A stretch of DNA of 64,000 nucleotides from Otis tarda (Eukaryota; Chordata; Aves; Otidiformes; Otididae). Below, one piece after another: positions 54,669 to 64,000 of this stretch (within the stretch, counting starts at the first letter, position 1; the number at the start of each line of letters is the position of its first letter). The DNA is taken from positions 59,659,001-59,723,000 of the forward strand of contig CM048552.1 of the NCBI GenBank assembly GCA_026413225.1, in the 5' to 3' direction. The position numbers were made by a program, and so were the translations under genes. The notes under the pieces were generated by a model that saw nothing but the letters and a program-made list of their open reading frames with translations, was not told where the DNA came from and did no database searches.

Positions 54669-57600
54669 GAATAAAAAGATGCTCTCATACTTTGTCAGTG
54701 GATTGGACTGGCGTCTCTGTCTCGTCTTATCTCAGGCGATACTAAAAGCTTATAGAGCCAAGCAGAATATATAAGTTGTTATCCCCCAGCCAGCAGATGT
54801 AGGTGCTTCTCAATTTGCCGTACCACTCCAAAAAGTGTTTGCATGCTGTATATGCAATAAAGTTATACATACATACTACATTTTGATCAGAACCAAAGGA
54901 AACAGGAATAGTAGGCTTCCCAGAGGACAGAGACAAGGAAACACTCTGTTCAGCCAGTGGTAATTTCCATTCCCACCCAAGACAAAACAAACCTGCATAA
55001 GGGACATATGTATGGCTGTATGATAAAAGAATTTAAAGGTGAAACCTAAAGTGACAAACATGCTTGAGATCAGCAGCCACTGTCGAGTCGGCTGTCCCTT
55101 TACTCTTTGCTTAGGAGGACATCCAGCGTAGAGATGGTTTAACATACCCTACCATTTTAAGTAGTTGCTCCTCCCTGCCTATGCATCACCACGGAAATCC
55201 CCTTCATACTTGGTAGCTCAGGAATGGCAGTTTTGTCCCCTTAAGGAGCAGACTGCTCAAGGACCCAGCCCCACAGTTAGGCAACCACGCTTGCTGCATC
55301 CTGATGCTGCAAGGAGGTGACAAGCTGGGTCTAGCGCTCACTCTGACTGCCGTGTGCCTCACAATGCATCTCCTTTCTCCTCAGGGGGTTGTATTTGTAT
55401 TTGTTAGCCCTTGTTAACAATTTAAAAAGAAAAGTGGTATTTTTGTGTGTTTCAAATATGATTCTTCATGGTACTTAGTCCACAAATAGTCTTACATGCA
55501 ATTTTAGGAGGTACAGTTTCTATGATATGACCTTTCCCTCTCATGAACGTGTGAAGGGAAGGGTGGGAGAAAGATGTGAGCTGTCTTCTCCACTTTCCCC
55601 ACTCATGGGGATTTCTTTTAAAACAGAGAGGGGAAAAAAAGAACTACAGAAGGTTATCTTAAAGTACATTCATACCTCTGCCTCTTGTCAATACTTAGGA
55701 CTTACCTTCATTTCTGCTATTAAAAAAACATTTAAAAAGCAAAGTTAGTTAAGCCTGTTCCCAGATGGTGCTATTTGATGAAGGAAAGTCCCGAGCAAAG
55801 ACTTTCTTAATTTCCCCATCTAATGCTTTTTTTTTTTTTAAGGGGGCATTTGCAGATAGATGAACGAGCTTGCCATCCATGTAGAAGATCTCTCCTGCAC
55901 CACAAGCTCCCATCCCCACCATGCACACTACCACGGCTGAGGTCCTGCTCCCTGTGTTTCCCGTGGCCTTCCTGCCTTTGCAGAGCTCACTGGGTCCCAC
56001 ATCAACTTGTGGGTGGGTGGGCAGTGGGATGAGAAGCCCCAGGCTGTGGGTCAGCTGGCATCATCTCAGTGGGGAGCAGCTCTTCCACCACCACCCGCCA
56101 GCCCACTTACAGGAGAAGGGGCTTTGCACACAGGTTCCCAACCTCAGACTTTTCTTATTTAAGTAGGTAAGGATTTTTTCCCCATTCCTTTCTGCAATAA
56201 TTGGGAAAGGCATTAATAAGCCCCTGGCCTACACAATTACAAAGCATAATTAAGATAAGAGACTAATACAATTCCCTGATATTAAGTGAGAATTTTCTAT
56301 CTGTAGGCAAATCCCAAAAAAAAAAGCACACAAAAGAAGTCACTTTAATATGAAGGGGTTGTTTTCTTCCCTTGAAAATAAGAAAACAAAACCTAGCCAT
56401 TTTGGAATAAGGTAACATTTAAGCAACTGAACAGTATTGTGCCATTCCCTTTCCTTTGTCCTAGCACTTGCAACTTCTTTTGCATGTTTGTCTTGCAGTT
56501 CCCTTCAAAAACTGATCAAATCTCCTTTTTTTTTTAACATTACAGCATTCTGTTCATTCCTTGACTGACCAAAAGTATTGCTGAAATGCCCATAAATACA
56601 TTAACAAAAAAAAAAAAAAAACAACCCAAAAACCAGCCTGCCTCAAACCTAGTATGAACTAACTCCAGAAAAACTCAGATTGCTGTCAGCGCTTTTCCTT
56701 GCAGAAAGATGTTACCTCACTGCAGTCTACCAGGTTCAACAACAAACCATATCTCAATACATGGGAGAGACAAGGGAGCATTCTTGCTAGTTTACATTAA
56801 AAAAACGAAATTTTTCTTAAATATAGCTAAATATATATTATGTATAAATATAGCAACATATAATACAAACCTCTTTTTTTTTAGGATTAATAGTGATTTT
56901 TTTTTAAAATTAACAGGAGAGCACTGCGCGATGAGAACTGACATTTCCCAACTCCGTCATGAGGTGCATTTCATCACCTGTTTCATCATCCCGTGGGGCC
57001 CCGACATGGCTCAGCCCCGTCCAGCATAGGTACCCTGGTGACTCAGCAAGATGGGAAGGGAAAGGCCAGCTGTCTGGTTCAGGGAATGCGGTTGCAGGAG
57101 GTTAAAATCGGTTTAACAAAATTGAGGACTCGCCCTGTGAGGGTGGTGGGCTCCGCACGGGAGCACACATCTCCTGCGAAGCTGCTGCAGCTTCTGGATT
57201 GAGTAACTGTGTTTTCAGGAATTGGGAAGTTACTATAGACCCCTGATTTCACACATGGTGAAGGTGTGAGCAAATAATAACATATTTGTGGGAAATCTTT
57301 CCCCCTAATCAACCCATAGTCCCCGCTTTCTCCACCCTCTCTCTCTCTTTCCCTTCCATTGCTGGGAGCAGACAACCTATTTATGTTTTGCACAAGGATT
57401 ATGCTTTATCCCTTTATCCAGACAGCGACCTACTGGCATTTCATGTACTTTAAGAAATATGAGCTACCAAACTGCCTCTTCCAATTTTTGTAATTTCGAG
57501 TATTTCTTGCATTTGCAGATGCCCAAAGGCTTGGGAAGCAAGCACTGCAGAAGCAAGGGAAAGGGCTGGGAGCTGTTTCTGCTTCATATCGCAAGCTCTC

Positions 57601-58550
57601 AAATGACCTGTATCTTATTTAGAAACCTGCCAAAATACCTCTCCAGACAAACGGCTTTTTCTCCTTCCAGAGTCCCCTGTTGGACAGCTTGATATACCTG
57701 CATGCCAGGCATACGTTGATGTCAGCTGCAAAGGGAAAATAACGTTCCCAGTACCCGAAGCAGGGGCTGGGAAGGGCTCGCACTCGACAGCTGCTGGATG
57801 CTGAAGGAGACTGTATATACAGGACAGGAGTCCACTCCAGGCCTGGGAGGAGGTGTGGGTTAAGCATGCTCACGTGGTTTTATCCTGTAGTTACAAGGAC
57901 TGTGGAAGGGAAAACCTAGTGACACACTTAGCCCCTGCTCCTGTCCCATGAGTAGCTGTTAAGCATATGCTGCAAACACAGCACAAGCTACCTGCGGCCC
58001 AGTTTGTAAGCACAGATGTTTTAGGCCCTATTAAAGACTAATTTTCTGATTTTAATTTTTTTTTTAAACTGAGTTTGAGGCAGTAAGATAAGCTCTCCAC
58101 AGACTCTGAATTTGCAAAGCCTGTTACCCCCAAGCACAGAAGCTCTGTGGTGATGGTGACAGCCCACCGCCTCCATCTGGTTCAGATCTTTATTTTAGCT
58201 TAATGTTAGGAAACACCTGTATTCTCACATCTTGTCAGGAAGCTGCGGATGGGCTGGGAGGAATGGAGTTTTCACAGGTGGCTGTGCTGGCCTCCCAAAC
58301 TTCCTTGGACTTCGTGAGAGAGAGTTTGAGGAAGGATGGGACCCATTACCTTGTGCCCCCAGAGGAAGCGGGCTCCAGGCAAACTTCACTCATGGGATTT
58401 CCCAAAGAGAAAAGACAGCGTGGACCTCCGGGGCCGGCACTGATCCCAGAGCCTCAGGGGGCTGACCTTGCACAGTCCTACCCGAGTGGAAAAGAGGGGG
58501 CTCATTTTAGCAGCACAGCCAGGACACACCAGCCAGAGCCCTGCTCTGGG
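54669..58550. other. Upstream flank, no gene recognised
   Basis: AT-rich sequence with short frames and an A16 run. Nothing else could be recognised between the degraded CR1 and the MIR-type SINE. Confidence 0.6.
56606..56621. repeat. A16 homopolymer
   Basis: A run of 16 A in the upstream flank. No retroposon body is recognised next to it. Confidence 0.9.
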
Positions 58551-58735
58551 ACTCCTGGGGCCCGGATCTTCTGCCTAGTCCCATCACTGCTGTGGTACTC
58601 ATGGACCTGGACAAATCACTTAATCTCTCTGTGCCTTTATTTTCCAACTGTAAAATGGAGATAATTATATTGACCTTCTTCATAAAATGCCTTGCAAATG
58701 CTAGACAGCAACTAAGTACTATCATGATTATTGTA
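58551..58735 (+). mobile_element. MIR-type SINE relic
   Basis: ACAAATCACTTAATCTCTCT, GTGCCTTTATTTTCCAACTG and TAAAATGGAGATAATTATAT run in unbroken MIR order. They are followed by CATAAAATGCCTTGCAAATG and AACTAAGTACTATCATGATT, which match the 3' part (tgtaaagcgcttag, then taagtgctcaataaatg). It is better preserved than the intronic copy and has the same orientation. It lies about 8.7 kb upstream of the ABTB3 start. Confidence 0.85.
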
Positions 58736-61700
58736 TAAAATAATCCATTATAGCCCCTGGATGCTGGAGAATAAATGAATGATGGCTGGAGTCCACATAA
58801 ACACTGTGTTAGATCAATGCAGGCACTATTACAATGTTGATCTGGTCTCCTAGCGCGTGTTCCCACAAATCCACATGGGGATGAAAAATCCAAACATATC
58901 TCTTGGCTGACAACTGACTGGAGCTATGTGACAGAGAGGAAGAAAAATCTAACCCCGTTACACAAACCAAACTATATAGTTCCTGCTTTGATCACAGAAG
59001 GAAGAAAGTTTTTTTTGGCCGAGTTTTCTGCATATGAAAAGAATTGTTTTCAGTTTGTTTTGGGGGTTATTTTTACAGATGAGCCATCTGAGTTTGATAT
59101 GAAGAAGGCACCCTATCGGTGTATTTAAATGTTTAACACTCTGTCAAAGTGAGGCACTCATCAGCTTTAAAAATTAAAAACTGTCTGGGAACAAAAGCAC
59201 TGTCTCATTTGCTGACAATGGGAAAGAAAAAGCCCCAACTAACCTCCGTGCAAGCTCAAACAAACATCTCCTGTACCCCATCTAGCAAAGAGACAAACTA
59301 GAGAACAAATTCAAGGTTTTTCTAGGAAAGCTTCAAAAGAAACCAGCTTAATTCTACACTGAGCTAAAAGCCATTTGCTACTTTGTGGTTGAGAAACTGT
59401 CTGCTTCTGGCTCTCCCTCTACACCCCAGTCATCACCAGTCAATGCCAATTAAAGCCTTAGAGGAGCTACCCACAAAAGCAAAATACACTTACCGTACTC
59501 AAACGGAAATGCATTGATTTCTTTCTTACAATGCCACAACCTGTGAATTTTTAACAAGGGTGTGCAACAGAGGTGCTTTACCTGCTGGTGAGCAGAGAAC
59601 ACTTGTGTGCTGCAGGCTTGCCTGGGCTGTTGGGTACTGGTGGTGGGTGGGTACCAGCATCTGCCATGGGTACCAGCATCTGTGGTGGCCTTGCACTGCC
59701 CAGCTCGCATCCTAGCAGGCACAGAGCTGCAGAAATGTTAGATGCTCCTCTGCCCTTTCCAAAGTCCTACAGCGAGGAAGGAGAAGAATAGGTTTATACA
59801 GATGTTATTTTCTAAAAAGAGACCAGTGGAGAAGCTGGCTCCACAGCCTCCATAGTGACAGGACACTGCGTTCACTGCACAGTGCCGCTGGCTCGAGCGT
59901 CCGGATGAGCATTTAGGAGATGAACTCCCTGAAGTCACCATCTGTACAGGAAATCTGCAGTAGCCTCATGGAGCACAGCAAGGCTGGCATGGTAGCTGTC
60001 TTCAAGGACAAGCTCAGCAGGGTCCATGGGACATCTCACTTCAGGGCACACACACAGCTGGCCACAGGCTGGTTCCTAAGTAGAAGGTGGTGCTTAGGAA
60101 CAGGTACTTATTACAGCCCTTCCCAGGGCATTTCAGCTGCTGTGTGTGACTTTTCCAGAGCCGCAGAGCACAGCACCTAACTAATCTCCTAATTAGAAAC
60201 AGACGGCTTCATTTCAATGTAATACTTCCCTTCACTGTACACTACGTTTTAAACCTCTCAATGTATTTCTTGGAGGAGACCTGTGGCTTCCTGGTACGTT
60301 CTCATCCTACGAATGAAATATACCCCAACGATATACCAGCAGGTAGAAAGATTACATATTTCAGTGAAACTTGACCTGCAATAAGCCATTGCCTTATACA
60401 AAACAGCATATAGCCCAGTCATCCCCCAGAACAAGGTCCAGGATTCACATTTTCAATCCTGTGGCCCCAAATCAGAGGCCTAGCCTGAGATTTTGTTAAA
60501 GATTTCTTTTTCCCCTCAGGCCTCACATATTCCCCTTGGTCTCAGCTGCTGCTTTAAAGAGTCAGTTCCTCCAAGGAGGGGGGAAAAAACCCCATGTGCA
60601 TTATTGGACAGTTGAAATCTGCCAGAATATTGGGGTGCTTTATCTGCATATATGTGAGCATCTCTGCCCAGTGAAGGCATTGAGTTCCCGCTCAGGATGT
60701 ACAGAACCCCTTTACATAGTTAAATACTACTTCTGCCATAGTCCAAGTTTCTTATTTGAAAAAGATGACATTTATTCAGTTGGTAAAATAATCCAGCAGC
60801 ACATATCGTGCCCCTCTCACAGCTCCTGGAAGAAAGCCCAATATACACATTCTTACTGATACAAAAGCTTTTCTGCAGTCACTGGCAGAAGTATTTGGAA
60901 AGGGTTTCAAAATACCCGTATCAGCAAGATGCATATGGCTGATTTCTGTTCGCATGGCTCAGACTGTAGAAAGCAGCCGTCACGTAAAGGAGCGGTAGAA
61001 AGGCCTTCAGTTACATGTTAGAAAACAAAGTGATTGCAACAAGATTTTAAAGTGGTTTTGCTAATGGGAACCAGGCAGCTAATGTCAGCCCTTCCAGTTG
61101 TTTGACAATACCTAAACCAAGACAGTTAGGTCAAAAGGCAAATAAAATAGCCCATGCTTCACACTTCCACCCACAGGCACAGAAAATCTTCTGTTCCCTT
61201 GGGACAGTTTCTGTCCCAACCTGGTAATCCCCAGCCGTGGCGGGGTACTGGCTGCACTGCAAATGGGCCCAGGGAGCTGAGCTGGTGGGAAAAATAATGT
61301 GGAGAAAGCTAAAGGGGAAGGGGGAGGGTGTGAGCTCCGCTCTATGATGCAGTTCAGTGCTGGGACAGCCCTATGCATGGACAGGGCCAGCCTAGCAGAA
61401 GGGTGGAGAAGCAGTGAAGGCACAAACTTGTGTGGTCAGAAACAAGGTTCAAAGCCATAGTCCCAGCACAGGCACTTCTTTCAAAGCCATACCCAGAGTG
61501 CAACTGCTTCTTGTAAAGCCATCATCTGAGGACAGACAATTTTTTGCCTCTCCTGTGATTTTCGAGAGTCAGGCTAGATCACAGTTGCAGACTGGAAAAG
61601 AGCACTCATGGCCAACATCAGACATGCACCAAGCTTCATGGCCATCCTCTTCAGAACCCACCTTTACATACATGCAAGGGACCACACATTGCTGATGTAA

Positions 61701-64000
61701 AGATTCTCTCTCCGTAATCACTTAATCCCAGCTGTTCCCACAGCAGCAATTTTTTCATGAAGAGGTACCCTCGCCATACTGGCTTGAAGCATGAGAGTGT
61801 CTAATTGAATATCTGATTCCTGGCAGTGGCTGACCTTGGCTTCTTCTGAAGAAATCTTAAATATGCTCAGTGATACATGCTACTGGGCAGCAATATGTTG
61901 TGAAAGAAGATTTTACTTCAAAGATGACTAGGGATCAACATGTTTGTGAGTAGATAGGATAAAGAGTGTAATTGCGCATCTGTTTTTTTCTATGCAAGTG
62001 CCTCAACTTGACATTTCCAAAATTTAAACGCTCTGAGCACTGACCTTGGGGCAGCTAGGAAGAGCTAGATTTTTTACAATTTTCTCAGCGCCAAACATCT
62101 TTTGGCTGGCGCCTCTAAAAATGAATGCACATGGAAAAAACCTAGTTTAACAAATTTGAAAAATGGCTGAGTAACTTCCCCTCACCCTGGTAACGCTGCA
62201 GAATTATTTCTATTTTTGTGAGGTGAACTGGAATATTTTTAAGTCTCATCCTTCATTGAGGCTTTGCTCCTCCTTCATTTTGTATTAAGGCAGAGAGTAC
62301 TCAGTGTTTCCTCATTGCCCACAAACCAAGATAAACACCATATTCAAAGCAGTGCTGATTTTTCAAGTAGTATTAAGTTTCTCCCCCCATACTGTGGCCA
62401 AGGGATTTGTTTGTTTTTTGCTCTAACACAGCCACATGATGGGTTTCCATCACTGACATACCTGCATTCTTCCCAAGAGGCTGCCACTAATTCCATCACA
62501 GCCAGATGAGAGAGCAGTGAATATTGTTCCTGACAGGGTTATTACTTTGTACTTAGGATGCTGAAACATTTAGAAAAATTATTCCAATTTTTATTCATAT
62601 GGTACGATATTACTGTTCACCTTTACTTACTTTGCTTCCACAAATGACACCACGCTGCTATTAATCCTGTGTGACAAGGCTGCTCTGCTGCCTGTGTTGA
62701 TAGCATCTGTATGAAAGGAGGAAAACACATGATCAAACCACACATAAACCGACTCCAGGGCTGAAATTAAGAACAGTCCTTCCAATGAAATGATAAAGGT
62801 TTGGGAAAAGTTGACATTTTTATAATGTACTGCTGTACCCACAAAAGTTTCTCAGTTCAGGAGTATTCAGAAGAACGCTGAAAGTTGTAATATACCGCTC
62901 TTGTAAAGCACCCATAAATGATCCAGCTGCTGAAAGCTGAGGTACAAATGAAGAACTTTTTCTGCCTAAATGCTTTTCAGTTTAGCAAGTTCTGCCTCCA
63001 ACTTACCCAGATGCTGTAGGCAACCAGAACAGGGCAAATAATAGATTTTCTGTTTGATGCCAGTTCTAAAAAAAAAAAAAAAGAAAATAAAAAGAAAAAA
63101 ATAGTTTGTGGGTGATGCAAACATTTTGTTCAGTCTGAACATTTTGGCTTTGATCCTTTAAAACTTCGAAACTGAACCTGAAGGATTTTGAAATAAAGTT
63201 GTGGCAAATCAGAAGATGTTGAAAGGAATGGTTCAGCTGCTTTGAAGTTTGGGCACTCATTTCTTCCCCCCTTTGTGCATATGAACAATTTGACTAAACT
63301 GACATTTCAGTCTCCAAAGTGACATTTTCTTCCCAAGAAAACTTTTGGCCAACAAAATGTCATCTCTCTGTGTAGCAAGCAGATACAAATAGAAAGCTCT
63401 CCAATTTGTATCCCTTTGAGCAACTCCAAGACATCCTCAAAAGTGAGATATGAAACGCAAAACCCATCACTTCACTCGAAGTGAAGTACATATAGCCAAA
63501 GTAAAGTAGTGAAGACAGCTTTATGCTTACAATAATTTCTGACTACTAGTATCCACTTCCTAAACTGAGGTGGAAAACCAGCATGCTCCAGAAGGTAAAT
63601 TCAATATAAAGCTCTTTAAAGATTAATTCATATAGAACCTCCCTCTCAGGGACGAAGCTTCCTGTTGTGAAGTCCTCAATAAAGAGGACTTATGCCGAGT
63701 TGGGCAGAACAATTCCTGTTGCGAACGCCATCCCCAGCCTGTCCCATCCTCCTCCTTGCACAGTGCCCTGCACCCCAGGAAAGCTGTGGGTGCAGGGACA
63801 GGCTAGTGCAGCCATCTGCCTCGCTAAGGAATGGGAAAATCAGGAAAGTTCCCAACGGGGAGAGCCCCCTGAGATCCATGTAACTGTATGGACCATGTCC
63901 CTCCTGGCCAGATGTGGACAGAGGTAAGACGCAGTGCTGAGTGGGCACACTGCTGCTCAGTGTACCCCAAATAACTCTTCTGCTGCTGCTGTGCTTCACT
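58736..64000. other. Upstream flank, no gene recognised
   Basis: AT-rich sequence with short frames of up to 107 codons and an A-rich tract. An interrupted inverted repeat lies at about 62088-62115 (GCGCCAAA against TTTGGCTGGCGC). No neighbouring gene is reached. Confidence 0.6.
63068..63101. repeat. A-rich tract
   Basis: A run of 15 A is followed by GAAAATAAAAAGAAAAAAA. It is simple A-rich sequence in the upstream flank. Confidence 0.85.

Overview
The window is vertebrate nuclear DNA, almost certainly from a bird. The evidence is a CR1 LINE with the avian 3' end, an LTR whose ends match the abundant avian ERVL-type LTRs, two relics of the amniote MIR-type SINE, and one long protein-coding exon that reads as the first exon of ABTB3 (older name BTBD11). 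These calls rest on remembered family sequences; no database search was run. The species cannot be fixed from this window.

Layout. The only gene that can be supported is ABTB3, on the minus strand. Its first coding exon (48818-49808, 330 codons plus one base) lies in a CpG island of about 2 kb (roughly 48480-50560). It ends in a consensus splice donor, so everything to the left (1-48817) is read as the 5' part of intron 1. No second exon was recognised there. Upstream of the gene (about 50560-64000) is gene-free DNA. By vertebrate synteny known to me it would lie between ABTB3 and CRY1, but CRY1 is not in the window.

Intron 1 holds a 5'-truncated CR1 (8029-8943, minus), an older CR1 3' end (10418-10545, plus), a MIR-type SINE (23911-24083, plus), a single ERVL-type LTR (31287-31997, minus, so in the sense direction of ABTB3), microsatellites and A/T tracts, and two short AT-rich stretches that have kept unusually many CpGs. 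The upstream flank holds a degraded CR1 piece (54545-54668, minus) and a second MIR-type SINE (58551-58735, plus).

Control of the gene. About 290-430 bp upstream of the start codon is a three-unit tandem array of about 51 bp per unit. Each unit combines a GC box, the octamer-like word ATGCAAAG and a CCAAT box. The start codon is overlapped by a nine-codon upstream reading frame, and a strong splice-donor-like sequence lies 13 bases into the coding sequence. The exon encodes the histone-fold part of the protein, with an H2A-like segment. The ankyrin repeats and BTB domain must be encoded by exons outside the window.

Most other open frames are chance or antisense frames in GC-rich DNA and are not annotated. 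No CRISPR array, operon, tRNA, rRNA or undescribed gene system was found. The most interesting signals are the promoter array, the histone-like domain, the layered start region and the sense-oriented LTR.
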